Assembly (NCBI GenBank): GCA_038530285.1
Contig: JBCBCY010000002.1
Location: 169,283-233,282 of the forward strand
DNA length: 64,000 nucleotides
Direction of reading: 5' to 3'
DNA from: JASJAR01 sp038530285
Lineage (GTDB): Bacteria; Pseudomonadota; Alphaproteobacteria; Rhodobacterales; Rhodobacteraceae
This document shows, piece after piece, positions 1 through 8,573 of this stretch. The number at the start of each line of letters is the position of its first letter. The stretch's first letter is position 1. Under the pieces are notes generated by a model. That model searched no databases. It saw only the letters and a list, made by a program, of their open reading frames with translations, and was not told the DNA's origin. The position numbers were made by a program, and so were the translations under genes.

Positions 1-888
1 ATCGACGGGGCCCACCCGGTTGCCGGTCTTGGCCACCCGCAGGCCCCGGGGCGTTTCTTCAACCGTGATGCCGGTCTGGCTGAGCTTTTCTGCAAAACTG
101 CCCACAAGGTCTAGCGTGCCGCCCAGACAGGTCACATCGCCGCCGGCAATGGCCGGGGCCAGCATATAGGTGCCCAGTTCGATCCGGTCGGTGACCACAC
201 GGTGGGTGGCCCCGTGCAAGGCATCGACCCCGTCGATGGTGATGGTCGATGTGCCTTCGCCGTCGATCTGGGCGCCCATGGCGCGCAAACACCGGGCCAG
301 ATCAACGATTTCCGGCTCGCGCGCGGCGTTTTCCAGCACCGTGGTGCCTTTCGCCAGCGTGGCGGCCATCAGCGCGTTTTCCGTCGCCCCCACGGACACC
401 AGCGGGAAGGTCACACGCCCGCCCTTAAGGCCCCCCGGGGCTTCGGCATGGACATAGCCGTCTTTCAATTCCAACTCGGCCCCCATCGCTTCGAGGGCCC
501 GCAGGTGTAAATCCACAGGCCGCGCGCCAATGGCACAGCCGCCGGGCAGTGACACAATCGCCCGGCCCCGGCGCGCCAGCATCGGGCCCAGCACCAGGAT
601 CGAGGCGCGCATCTTGCGCACAATGTCGTAATGCGCTGTGTCGGACGTGATGTCATGGGACGACAGCGCCAGAACCTTGCCGTCCTGCAGCGATTGAACT
701 TCGGCGCCCAGGGACTGCAAAAGGGCGGTCATGGTGCGAATGTCTGACAGGCGCGGCGCATTGGTCAGCGTCAGCGGGCCTTCGGACAACAGCGTGGCCG
801 GCATCAGGGCAAGACAGGCGTTTTTCGCTCCCGCAATGGGGATCTCTCCGTTCAGGGGTGTGCCACCCCGCACGCGAATTGCGTCCAT
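1..888 (-). CDS. murA: UDP-N-acetylglucosamine 1-carboxyvinyltransferase, 3' end outside window
   Basis: MurA transfers enolpyruvate from PEP to UDP-GlcNAc, the first committed cytoplasmic step of peptidoglycan synthesis. The first 296 codons are present; the frame runs off the left edge, so roughly the last third of the usual ~420 residues is missing. The N-terminus starts MDAIRVRGG and has the AGAKNA loop with K22. The active-site loop GGCAIGARPVDLH carries C118, the residue that takes part in catalysis and is the fosfomycin target in this family. The ATG at 888 shares its A with the stop of the tiny upstream gene, which fixes the start. The gene is easily missed because it enters at the window edge. 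Identification is secure. Confidence 0.95.
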   Translation of the reverse strand, partial: MDAIRVRGGTPLNGEIPIAGAKNACLALMPATLLSEGPLTLTNAPRLSDIRTMTALLQSLGAEVQSLQDGKVLALSSHDITSDTAHYDIVRKMRASILVLGPMLARRGRAIVSLPGGCAIGARPVDLHLRALEAMGAELELKDGYVHAEAPGGLKGGRVTFPLVSVGATENALMAATLAKGTTVLENAAREPEIVDLARCLRAMGAQIDGEGTSTITIDGVDALHGATHRVVTDRIELGTYMLAPAIAGGDVTCLGGTLDLVGSFAEKLSQTGITVEETPRGLRVAKTGNRVGPVD

Positions 889-1028
889 TATCCTGCCTTC
901 CTGCTCGGTTTTGCTGTCCGGGCCCGGGTCTGTGCCTTGCGTTTCTGAAGATTGGCCTTCAGCGCCGCCTTCAGACGGTCTTCGCGTGTGGTGGCACCTT
1001 GGCCCGGTTTGCCGGTTTTGCCTGTCAT
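888..1028 (-). CDS. Very small basic protein translationally coupled to murA
   Basis: A 46-residue reading frame, starting MTGKTGKPGQG and ending TAKPSRKAG, stops with TAA overlapping the murA ATG (TAATG). It is strongly basic, and its centre REDRLKAALKANLQKRKAQ looks like one amphipathic helix. From memory, similar short Lys/Arg-rich frames sit directly before murA in other Rhodobacteraceae; this should be checked. The overlap suggests coupled translation with murA. Function is unknown, and no domain is recognised. The chance that it is not a gene is modest, because the frame, start and coupling all fit. Confidence 0.65.
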   Translation of the reverse strand: MTGKTGKPGQGATTREDRLKAALKANLQKRKAQTRARTAKPSRKAG

Positions 1029-1131
1029 GGGCCTTTGTTACCCGAGGCGCTTCGGTTGGTCTAGATTGCCCTTGCCAGAGGGGCGCTTTCGAATTATCCC
1101 GCCGCCACTCGGCCGGTCATCTGACCACGGG

Positions 1132-1206
<75 letters not shown>

Positions 1207-1223
1207 GACACCGAAGGGTCAGA

Positions 1224-1745
1224 GTGGCCGAATATTTCATCAGCCTTGCCGTATTGATCCTTGTGCCGCTGGCGTTACAGATCCGCCGGGTGCCAATTTG
1301 GGCGCTGTTTTTGGTCGCCGGGCTGATCTTCTTCGCGCTTGCTGTTCTTGACGCCGTTGAAACAAACACCGCCTTGACGGCGCTTGATGCGGGCCGCGTC
1401 CCAAATGTCGATTTCATGCGCAACGTTCACGGCGCGCCGTGGGGGGCTGCTGCGATGTTGATGATTGCCTGTCTTGTTTGGGCGCAGGAGCGGTATGGAG
1501 CACTGAGCCGACCGAGGCTGACGCGCGCACTGTTTTGGGTCCTGTTGGCTGCATTGCTGGTCGAAAGCGGCCGTCGGATCTTTTTGGTTTGGCTATTGCA
1601 ACCGCGCGACGGGATTGTCTCGATGGCCTTTATACAAGCGATAAGCGCCGTTTTCATTGGGGCGCGCGGCATCGGCATGCTGGCGTTTGCTGCTCTCGTC
1701 GTGCTCGGGCTCTGGTCGCTGGTCCGGGCGCGCACCCGCACCTAA
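1224..1745 (+). CDS. Hypothetical multi-spanning membrane protein
   Basis: A 173-residue protein starting at GTG, 17 bases after the tRNA-Thr. About five hydrophobic segments are visible: near residues 2-20, 25-42, 72-88, 98-118 and 148-168. A short hydrophilic stretch around residues 45-70 (DAVETNTALTALDAGRVPNVD) is probably a loop. No known family motif is recognised. It overlaps by four bases the end of the convergent small gene on the other strand. It may be cotranscribed with the tRNA, since no terminator is visible between them. Function unknown; the membrane location is an inference from hydrophobicity. Confidence 0.7.
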   Translation: MAEYFISLAVLILVPLALQIRRVPIWALFLVAGLIFFALAVLDAVETNTALTALDAGRVPNVDFMRNVHGAPWGAAAMLMIACLVWAQERYGALSRPRLTRALFWVLLAALLVESGRRIFLVWLLQPRDGIVSMAFIQAISAVFIGARGIGMLAFAALVVLGLWSLVRARTRT

Positions 1746-1951
1746 TTGTCGCGCGGTCCACGCACCTTGTGGATCGGGTGGTCAGGGCTTGCATTGACCC
1801 GCTCCACCTCGGTGATCAGGGTCGCCCGCGCGTGGGCCAGATCGCCTTCAAGGTCTGGCAGATCATAGCGACCCGAGAACTTCTGCAACTCCGCCAGAAG
1901 GTCATCCATCCAGCGCAGACGGTCATTGGGAAAAGGGAATTCTGGCGGCAT
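1742..1951 (-). CDS. Small conserved-looking hypothetical protein
   Basis: A 69-residue soluble protein beginning MPPEFPFPNDRLRWMDDLL. It looks helical and amphipathic (AELQKFSGRYDLPDLEGDLAHARATLITEVERV), with a charged C-terminus ending GPRDN. No membrane segment or named domain is visible. Its stop overlaps the end of the convergent membrane-protein gene. Codon use is GC-rich at third positions like its neighbours, which supports a real gene. Function unknown. Confidence 0.6.
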   Translation of the reverse strand: MPPEFPFPNDRLRWMDDLLAELQKFSGRYDLPDLEGDLAHARATLITEVERVNASPDHPIHKVRGPRDN

Positions 1952-2127
1952 TTCGACCTCTGGTTGAGTTCGATCTGTCTAAGAGGTGACTGCGGTGGAA
2001 AGCGGCGTCACTTGCGGCATTTTGTGGGTAATTGTCAGGAGTTTCAGCGGTCCAGCCTGTAGTCATACCCTGGAACGCAACAGAAGGGTCAGCCCTAAAG
2101 AAATGTTTTTGTTATATTTTTGCGGAT

Positions 2128-2352
2128 TTAGTCGCCGTTTGGCTTTTCGCTGTGTGGCGGACCTGCCTCATTCGCGGCAGGTGGGGCGACGTCATCATCG
2201 CCCATTTCACGGCGCAGAATCTCTTCAATGGCGTCGGCGACCCCATCAAATCCTGACGCGCGCGCGCGCAGGGCTGCGGCATGAAGCCGTTTCACGTAAT
2301 CTTCATCCAAGTCGGGGCCCATCCCTCGCGGCCATGCCACGGGATGCAGCAT
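2128..2352 (-). CDS. Small acidic hypothetical protein
   Basis: A frame of 74 residues from the ATG at 2352. An alternative ATG at 2322 would give MGPDLDEDYVKRLH, a more typical N-terminus, but its AGGG is almost touching the start codon. The core AAALRARASGFDGVADAIEEIL looks helical; the tail is acidic and proline-rich (GDDDVAPPAANEAGPP). No domain is recognised. It lies between two other small minus-strand genes and could be cotranscribed with them. Function unknown. Confidence 0.5.
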   Translation of the reverse strand: MLHPVAWPRGMGPDLDEDYVKRLHAAALRARASGFDGVADAIEEILRREMGDDDVAPPAANEAGPPHSEKPNGD

Positions 2353-2358
2353 AGCAGA

Positions 2359-2389
2359 AGCGCCCTTCGAAACGAGTTTCGGGAGCGCT
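2359..2389 (-). terminator. Hairpin after the 58-residue membrane protein gene
   Basis: On the minus strand AGCGC and GCGCT pair around an inner CGAAAC/GTTTCG stem. There is no T-run after it, so it may be a weak terminator or an RNA-stabilising hairpin between the two small genes. Confidence 0.35.
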
Positions 2390-2417
2390 CAGGCCAAAGT
2401 CAGCCGGAACATGCCGA

Positions 2418-2594
2418 TCACAGACGCAGGTCTGGTCGGGAATAGGCCGTGAAGAGCATCGTCCCCAGGGTGACCGCGGTCGCTGTGAACGACAAAAGAA
2501 CGGTCGCCGAAACAACGCCAGAGCCCAGAACAAGGGAGGTGGCGAATGCGGACAGACCGGCAATGGCCCCAAGGATGATAAATGCGAGTTGCAT
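2418..2594 (-). CDS. 58-residue two-segment membrane protein
   Basis: The frame is open further upstream, but the ATG at 2594 has a clear ribosome-binding site (GGAGG, five bases before), so I start there. The product begins MQLAFIILGAIAGLSAFATS and contains two hydrophobic helices (about residues 3-22 and 27-48) joined by GSG, ending in a short polar tail AYSRPDLRL. No family is recognised. Such two-helix miniproteins are often membrane-inserted, but the role is unknown. It is preceded by the acyl-CoA synthetase gene on the same strand, 82 bases away. Confidence 0.65.
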   Translation of the reverse strand: MQLAFIILGAIAGLSAFATSLVLGSGVVSATVLLSFTATAVTLGTMLFTAYSRPDLRL

Positions 2595-2676
2595 GTGTCC
2601 TCCACGACATACACCCGACATGTTTAGGAACACTTTATGGCGGGATTTGGGCGCCAAGATGCCGCTGAAAGGGCAG

Positions 2677-4560
2677 CTAGTGGATGCGCTCCCAGCTGAG
2701 CGTATAGGTGCCCATGAAGCTGGCCAATTGATCGGTTTCGCCATCTGGCGCTGAAATCTGGGCAATCAGTCCCTTTTTCTTGCTGTCGATGACATCCTCG
2801 ACCCGTGCGGTCAGGCCCGCGTCCGACATTGCGGCGTTCAAAACGCGGGTGATCGCCATTTTGCGCAGCCCCGGTTTGAACACTTTGCCAACGGCGGTCT
2901 TGGGCAGTTCGGACACGACCTCGACATGTTTGGGCACCGCGGCCCGTTCGGGGATCGCGGTTGCGGCAAAGGCCGCCAGATCAGCGCCTGTCGCCGTGCC
3001 CCCATCAACGAGTTCGACGTATGCGCAAGGCAGTTCGCCGGCGTAAGCATCGGGCTGACCGATCGCCCCGGTCATGGCCACATCGGGGTGCGTGGCCAGC
3101 GCTTCTTCGATGATCGCGGGGTCGATGTTGTGGCCCGACCGGATAATCAGGTCTTTCGCGCGGCCCGTGATCCATAGATAGCCGTCATCATCCAGACGCC
3201 CCAGATCGCCGGTGCGCAGGTAGATGTCTTCGTGAAACAGGTCGTGGTTCTTGTCGACCTCGGTGTAGATTGATCCCGGGTTCACGCCGGGATTGGCCAC
3301 ACAGATCTCGCCGACGCTGTTTGAGCCGACCTCAACCGGGGTTGCGCCCGAATGGTCAAGGATCTTGACGTGGGTATAGGGCAAGGGAATGCCGACCGAG
3401 CCGACCTTCTTTTCGCCCTGGTAGGGGTTGCACGACACCAGGCAGGTCGCCTCGGTCAGACCGTAGCCTTCCATGATTTCCACCCCGGTCGCGTCATAGA
3501 ACCGTTTGAACAATTCCAACGGCAAAGGCGCCGAGCCCGAAATGGCAGAGCGCACAGTCGACACATCGGCATCCACCGGGCGCTGCATCAGGGCGGCGAC
3601 CGCCGTGGGCACGGTGATGACAAAGGTCGCCTTGTGACGCTCGACCAGTTTCCAGAAATTATCGAATACCCCCTCGCCCCGGTAGCCTTGCGGCGTCGGC
3701 AAGATCACATGCGCCCCTGACGCCAATGCCGCGTTGCACAAGATCTGCGAGGCGAACACATGAAACAGCGGCAAGGGGCACATCAGATTGTCGGTTTCGT
3801 CGAAGATCAGCGTTGCGGCCAGCCAGCCCTGATAGGCCATACCCTGAAACCAGTGCTGGGCAATCTTGGGCACGCCCGTGGTGCCGCCGGTGTGGAAATA
3901 GGCCGCGATCCGGTTTTCGGTGCCCGGTGTGAACTTCAGCGTCGTGGGCTGTTTTGCCCGCTCGACATTGAAATCGAGCACGCGCTTTTGATGGCGCACC
4001 TGGTTCTTGGGGCGGATCAGCGGCACGATCCAGGATTTCGGCGGGCTGAGATAGCGCAGAAGATCAATCTCAAGCACGGTTTCAACCGCCGGCGCATGAT
4101 CCAGCGCCTGGGCCACCTTTTGGGCCACGTCCGATTTGGGGAAGGACTTCAGGGTCAAGACGACCTTGGCGCCGGTTTCCTTCAGGATGCCGCCGATGTG
4201 TTCGGGGTCCAACAGCGGGTTGATCGGATTGACAATGCCGGTCACTTCGGCCGCGATCAGCGTCAAGAACGTCTCGACCGAATTGGGCAGGACAAACGCG
4301 ACCACATCCGTCTCGCCGATCCCCAGATCGTGAAACAGGTTCGCAACCTGGTTGATCTGCAATTCCGCCTCTGCCCAGGTCAGGGTTTCGGCAGGGTCCT
4401 TGGCCCCCGACATCAACTGGAAGGTCAGCGCGTTGCGATTGCCGTGGCGGGCCACCACCTGGGTCAACATCCCATGGGTGGTGATGGGTATATCCAGGTC
4501 CGCCCAGGCGGCTTCTGCTTCAAGGGCCTGCACGTCCGCGGGGTTCGCAAAATTGCGCAT
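2677..4560 (-). CDS. AMP-forming acyl-CoA synthetase (FadD-like)
   Basis: A 627-residue member of the adenylate-forming (ANL) family, which activates a carboxylic acid with ATP to an acyl-AMP and then an acyl-CoA. Visible motifs are the P-loop-like YFHTGGTTGVPK, the adenine-binding EGYGLTEATC, the hinge region YLRTGDLGRLDDDGYLWITGR, and KDLIIRSGHNIDP. The late lysine of the C-terminal domain is in TAVGKVFKP. Length and motif order fit the long/medium-chain acyl-CoA synthetases common in roseobacters; the actual chain length cannot be read from sequence. It lies 95 bases downstream of an ABC exporter gene on the same strand, so the two may be cotranscribed. No signal peptide; cytoplasmic or membrane-associated. 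Confidence 0.88.
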   Translation of the reverse strand: MRNFANPADVQALEAEAAWADLDIPITTHGMLTQVVARHGNRNALTFQLMSGAKDPAETLTWAEAELQINQVANLFHDLGIGETDVVAFVLPNSVETFLTLIAAEVTGIVNPINPLLDPEHIGGILKETGAKVVLTLKSFPKSDVAQKVAQALDHAPAVETVLEIDLLRYLSPPKSWIVPLIRPKNQVRHQKRVLDFNVERAKQPTTLKFTPGTENRIAAYFHTGGTTGVPKIAQHWFQGMAYQGWLAATLIFDETDNLMCPLPLFHVFASQILCNAALASGAHVILPTPQGYRGEGVFDNFWKLVERHKATFVITVPTAVAALMQRPVDADVSTVRSAISGSAPLPLELFKRFYDATGVEIMEGYGLTEATCLVSCNPYQGEKKVGSVGIPLPYTHVKILDHSGATPVEVGSNSVGEICVANPGVNPGSIYTEVDKNHDLFHEDIYLRTGDLGRLDDDGYLWITGRAKDLIIRSGHNIDPAIIEEALATHPDVAMTGAIGQPDAYAGELPCAYVELVDGGTATGADLAAFAATAIPERAAVPKHVEVVSELPKTAVGKVFKPGLRKMAITRVLNAAMSDAGLTARVEDVIDSKKKGLIAQISAPDGETDQLASFMGTYTLSWERIH

Positions 4561-4655
4561 CGGGGTCTCCTCCTCATCCTCGGTCGTTACTTTGGACGGA
4601 TCGGCGCCCAGAGCAAGCCGCGACGCTGCGTTACAGCCCCGCCCGGGGTCTATTC

Positions 4656-6467
4656 CTATTCCGCGGCCAGCCCACCGGTAAATTGCAGCCGCGCCAGCCG
4701 TGCATAAAGCCCGTCCTGGCCCACAAGTTCGTCATGGGTGCCGGTGGCCACGATCTGGCCGTCTTCGAAAACCACGATCCTGTCGGCTTGTTTCACCGTG
4801 GCCAGACGGTGCGCAACCACCAGCGTGGTCCGGTCGGCCGAAAGGGTTTCGACCGCATCCTGCACCGCGCGTTCGCTTTCGGCATCCAGCGCCGATGTCG
4901 CCTCATCCAGCAGAAGGATCGGCGCGTCGCGCAGGATTGCGCGCGCAATCGCGATCCGCTGCTTTTGACCGCCAGACAGCATCACGCCGCGTTCGCCCAG
5001 ATAAGCGTCATAGCCCGCGCCCAGATCGGCGATGAAGTCATGGGCCGCCGCCGCCCTGGCGGCCGCTTCGACCTCGGCGTCGGTGGCGTCTGGCCGCCCG
5101 AAACGGATGTTGTCGCGGGCCGAAGCGGCAAAGATCACCGGTTCTTGCGGCACAAGGGCGATGTTCTGGCGGAACGCCTTGCGGTCGAGCGTGCGGACAT
5201 CCTGCCCATCAATCAAGATCGCCCCTTCGTCGGGGTCGTAAAACCGCTGCAAAAGCTGGATGATCGTCGTCTTGCCCGCGCCCGACGGGCCCACAAGGGC
5301 GACCGTTTCGCCGGGTTTCACGCTTAGGCTGACATCGTCGAGGGCCGCGCGTTCGGGCCGGGCAGGATAGCGAAACACGACCTTGTCGAACGTGATTTCA
5401 CCGTGCACCGGGGTGGTCAAGGCTGCGGGTCGCGCGGGGTCTTTGACACTGTCTTCGGCTTCCAAAAGCTCGACCAGCCGTTCTGTGGCCCCTGCCGCGC
5501 GCTGCAATTCGCCCCAGATTTCCGACAAGGCCCCGGTGGAGCCTGCGACCATGCCGGCATAGATCACGAATTGCACCAATTCGCCGGTGGACATCGCGCC
5601 GGCTTGCACATCGCGCGCGCCCATCCACAACACGCCGACAATGCCGCCAAAGGCCAGCGCGATGACAAAAAAGCTCATGATGGCGCGGGTGAATATGCGC
5701 GCCTTGGCGGTGTCGAACGACTTTTCGGTGACGTCGGAAAACGCCGCGTTGGACGCATCTTCATGGGTGTTGGCCTGCACAGCTTGTGCCGCCAAAAGCC
5801 CTTCGGACGCTGACCCCGATGACGCCGCGATCCAGTCCTGGTTTTCCCGGCTGAGCCGCCGCAGCCTGCGCCCCAGAACAACAATCGGCCCGATCACCAG
5901 CGGCACCACCAGCAACACCATCATCGACAGTTTCGGCGAGGTGTAGATCATCAGCGCGATCGCCCCCATCAGCAAAAGCGCATTGCGCAGCGCCCAGGAC
6001 ACCGACGAGCCGATCACCGACAAAATCAGCGTGGTGTCGGTGGTGATCCGCGACAGGATTTCACCCGTCAGCAGACGTTCAAAAAACGCAGGTGACATGC
6101 GGATCATCCGGTCAAACACCGCGATGCGAATGTCGGCCACCACCCGCTCGCCCAGCCGGGTCACGAAGTAATACCGCAGGCCCGAGCCTGCCGCGAGCAA
6201 CAGCGCAATCCCCAAAGCGGCGACGAAATAACCGTCCAGAAGCTCGGCCTGGCCGGTTTCAAACCCTTCGACCACACGGCGTGCGGCAATCGGCAAGACC
6301 AGCGACACCGCAGCGGTGAGAATAAGCGCCACGCCCGCCAGCGCCAGAAGCCCCCTGTAGGGGCGCACGAACGGCCACAGCGCCGACAGCGCCCGGATGT
6401 CGCGGGATTTCGCGCGCTGTTGTTGTTCGTATTCGGTGTTGGCCACGGTCGTTCCCCAGTCGGTCAT
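4656..6467 (-). CDS. ABC exporter, fused membrane and ATPase domains (MsbA-like)
   Basis: A 603-residue half-transporter that should work as a homodimer. Residues about 30-320 form the six-helix type-I exporter domain. The ATPase follows: Walker A GPSGAGKTTI, Q-loop LVPQEP, signature LSGGQKQRIAIARA, Walker B ILLLDEATSALD and the switch histidine in VVAHRLATV. The family includes lipid-A flippases (MsbA) and multidrug/peptide exporters; the substrate is not readable. A short tail after the ATPase (LQFTGGLAAE) is unremarkable. It is divergent from the LacI-type regulator and upstream of an acyl-CoA synthetase gene, a pairing compatible with lipid traffic but not proof of it. Confidence 0.9.
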   Translation of the reverse strand: MTDWGTTVANTEYEQQQRAKSRDIRALSALWPFVRPYRGLLALAGVALILTAAVSLVLPIAARRVVEGFETGQAELLDGYFVAALGIALLLAAGSGLRYYFVTRLGERVVADIRIAVFDRMIRMSPAFFERLLTGEILSRITTDTTLILSVIGSSVSWALRNALLLMGAIALMIYTSPKLSMMVLLVVPLVIGPIVVLGRRLRRLSRENQDWIAASSGSASEGLLAAQAVQANTHEDASNAAFSDVTEKSFDTAKARIFTRAIMSFFVIALAFGGIVGVLWMGARDVQAGAMSTGELVQFVIYAGMVAGSTGALSEIWGELQRAAGATERLVELLEAEDSVKDPARPAALTTPVHGEITFDKVVFRYPARPERAALDDVSLSVKPGETVALVGPSGAGKTTIIQLLQRFYDPDEGAILIDGQDVRTLDRKAFRQNIALVPQEPVIFAASARDNIRFGRPDATDAEVEAAARAAAAHDFIADLGAGYDAYLGERGVMLSGGQKQRIAIARAILRDAPILLLDEATSALDAESERAVQDAVETLSADRTTLVVAHRLATVKQADRIVVFEDGQIVATGTHDELVGQDGLYARLARLQFTGGLAAE

Positions 6468-6583
6468 GGGGAAACTATGCCTTGGGCGGCACAGTCACAA
6501 GCGGGTGCGGTGCTGTGTCTTAGGGTGTTGCATGCTGATGGCAAACCCGTCACGAAATGATGGAAACCTTGCAAGGGATCGCC

Positions 6584-7615
6584 ATGGCGCGCCGCCCCAC
6601 CATAACGGCTGTGGCCCAAGCCGCGGGCGTCAGCACCGCAACCGTGGACCGGGTGCTCAACGGCCGCGGGATGGTGCGGCCCGATACGGCTGCAAAAGTG
6701 CTGGCGGCGGCCGAAGACATTGGCTTTTACGCCGCCGCCCTGATCGGGCACCGGCTGGCACCGGGCAAACCGCGGCTGCGCGTCGGCTTTTTGTTGCAGA
6801 AAAGCCGCCAGGCCTTCTGGCAGGATTTCGCCCTGGCCGCAGAAGACGCCGCCCGCCGGACCAGCGCCTTTGACGCCCGCGCCGATGTCACGTTCCTGCA
6901 AAGCCAGTCGCCCGATGACGCCGTGGGCGCCATCGAAGAGATGGCAGGCCGGGTCGATGCCATCGCGGGCACGCTGGTGTCCCACGACCGGGTCACCGCC
7001 GCGGTTGACCGCGCCCAGGCGCATGGCCAGCCCTGTTTTGCGCTGCTGAATGACTTCGCCCAGGGCGTGCGCCACAGCTACATCGGGATGAACAACCTCA
7101 AGGTCGGGCGGGTCGCGGCCCATATGGTGGCCACGGCGCTGACGAAACGCGGCAAGGTGGCGGTCTTTGTGGGCGGGTCACGCTGGCATGGGCATGCGCT
7201 GCGCGAAACGGGATTTCGCAGCTACTTCCGCGAGACCGCGCCAGAGATCACGGTTCTGGACACATTGATAAACCTTGAGACGCGGCAGCTGACCTATGAA
7301 GCCACGCTGGATCTGTTGGCGCGTCACCCCGACCTTGCCGGGCTTTACGTGGCCGGTGGCGGGATGGAAGGGGCGCTGGCAGCCCTGCGCGAGGTGCGGG
7401 CGCCCGGCGATGTGGCCCTTGTGGTCAACGAATTGACCCCAGACAGCCGCGCCGCCCTGGCCGATGGCTATGCCGCGATGGCCATTGCCACCCCTTTGGA
7501 TGCGGTCTGCGCTCATGTGTTTGAGTTTGCGGGCCTTTCGCTGACCGGCGACGCCCCACCCGCCGCGAGCCAGCTGTTCCTGCGCCCCGGCTTGATCCTG
7601 CCCGAAATCCTCTAG
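6584..7615 (+). CDS. LacI-family transcriptional regulator
   Basis: A DNA-binding repressor or activator of the LacI/GalR type. Residues about 1-50 form the LacI helix-turn-helix (TITAVAQAAGVSTATVDRVL, then the hinge VLAAAEDIGF). The rest is a periplasmic-binding-protein-like sensor domain (for example VAVFVGGSRWHGHALRETGFRSYF). I start at the ATG at 6584, which has AAGGGA upstream and gives the usual short N-terminus MARRPTITAV; another ATG lies 27 bases earlier. The effector is probably a sugar or small polyol, as usual for the family, but no sugar genes adjoin it. Neighbours are a divergent ABC exporter and, convergently, the PEP-mutase-like gene. Confidence 0.9.
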   Translation: MARRPTITAVAQAAGVSTATVDRVLNGRGMVRPDTAAKVLAAAEDIGFYAAALIGHRLAPGKPRLRVGFLLQKSRQAFWQDFALAAEDAARRTSAFDARADVTFLQSQSPDDAVGAIEEMAGRVDAIAGTLVSHDRVTAAVDRAQAHGQPCFALLNDFAQGVRHSYIGMNNLKVGRVAAHMVATALTKRGKVAVFVGGSRWHGHALRETGFRSYFRETAPEITVLDTLINLETRQLTYEATLDLLARHPDLAGLYVAGGGMEGALAALREVRAPGDVALVVNELTPDSRAALADGYAAMAIATPLDAVCAHVFEFAGLSLTGDAPPAASQLFLRPGLILPEIL

Positions 7616-7717
7616 GCACGCGCACCTTGATCTTCGTGTTGCGGGACATATCGCGGGGTCGCCCGGGACGCGCCATTGGTCGAAGCGTCCCTTGGCCACG
7701 GGGCGGCGCGCCCCTCT

Positions 7718-7767
7718 GCCCTAGTTGGCAGCGCCCCCGCCCGCCCTAGCTGGCCGCGCCGCCGCCT
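7718..7767. repeat. 25-bp imperfect tandem duplication at a gene end
   Basis: Two adjacent 25-base units (7718-7742 and 7743-7767) match at 21 positions. The second contains the TAG stop and last codons of the PEP-mutase-family gene read on the minus strand; the first repeats that end just after the gene. It looks like a local slippage duplication with no obvious function. Confidence 0.6.
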
Positions 7768-8573
7768 TTGCCCAAAAGCGCGTCGACCTCCGCGCCCGGG
7801 GCCGCGCCTGCGAGCCCGTCAAACGTGCCGCGCTGGTAAATCCCGGCCATCGCATTCATCAAAGCGGCATGGGTGACCCGGGCGGGCATGGATCCAAGTG
7901 AGATCCGCCGCACCCCAAGGCCGGCCAATGTGGCGATGTCGGTCCGGGCCAGCGCCCCCGCCGCAAGCGCATTCACGGGTGCCGTGACCGCGGCCAGAAC
8001 CGCGCGCAGACCCTGCACGTCAGGCGGCACCGGCAAATACAGACAATCTGCACCCGCCGCCTCAAACGCTTGCAACCGGCGGATGCCTTCGGCGATGTCA
8101 TAGGCCCCGTTCATCACCCCATCGGCCCGCGCGGTCAAAACGAAGGGCCGGCCCATGGCGCGCACCGCCGCAACCGCCGCCTGGATCCGCTCAACCGCCA
8201 GATCAAAGGCATAGGCCGGATTGCCCGGCGCCATCTGGGTGTCCTCGATCGAACAGCCCGACAGGCCAACCTCGCCAGCCAACCGAAGTGTTTCGGCCAC
8301 ATCGTCGGGCGCGTCGGCGAACCCGTTTTCAAAATCCCCGGACACCGGCAAGGGCGTGGCCGCGACCAGCTCTTCAGCATGCGCCAGCGCTTCATCACGC
8401 GTGACACCGCCCATATCGGGCCGCCCCAGCGTGAAAGCATGGGCCGCAGATGACGTCGCCAGCGCCTTGGCCCCCATCGCCGCCATCACCCGGGCCGAGC
8501 CTGCATCCCAGGGGTTTGGCATTACAAAACACCCTGCCCCGTGCAATTCGGCAAAGGTGTCGTGGCGGTCCAT
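7746..8573 (-). CDS. Isocitrate lyase/PEP mutase family protein
   Basis: A 275-residue TIM-barrel protein of the superfamily that makes or breaks C-C or P-C bonds next to a carboxylate (PEP mutase, methylisocitrate lyase, oxaloacetate decarboxylase). Visible features are MPNPWDAGSARVMAAMGAKALATSSAA at the N-terminus, the metal-site region VSGDFENGFADAP, the SIEDTQM strand, and LTARADGVMNG. The cysteine-containing KKCGH-type lyase loop is not present, so it is not a classical isocitrate or methylisocitrate lyase. Its ATG shares one base with the stop of the upstream FAD dehydrogenase gene (TGATG), so it is the last gene of the tpa operon. Exact substrate unknown. Confidence 0.85.
   Translation of the reverse strand: MDRHDTFAELHGAGCFVMPNPWDAGSARVMAAMGAKALATSSAAHAFTLGRPDMGGVTRDEALAHAEELVAATPLPVSGDFENGFADAPDDVAETLRLAGEVGLSGCSIEDTQMAPGNPAYAFDLAVERIQAAVAAVRAMGRPFVLTARADGVMNGAYDIAEGIRRLQAFEAAGADCLYLPVPPDVQGLRAVLAAVTAPVNALAAGALARTDIATLAGLGVRRISLGSMPARVTHAALMNAMAGIYQRGTFDGLAGAAPGAEVDALLGKGGGAAS

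Noticed and set aside
1986..2354. Plus-strand frame of about 120 codons opposite the small acidic protein gene
   Set aside because: Composition is arginine- and histidine-rich as in antisense shadows; the minus-strand frame has the better codon pattern.
7718..7767. Attachment site of a mobile element
   Set aside because: No integrase, tRNA or element boundary nearby; a simple slippage duplication explains it.
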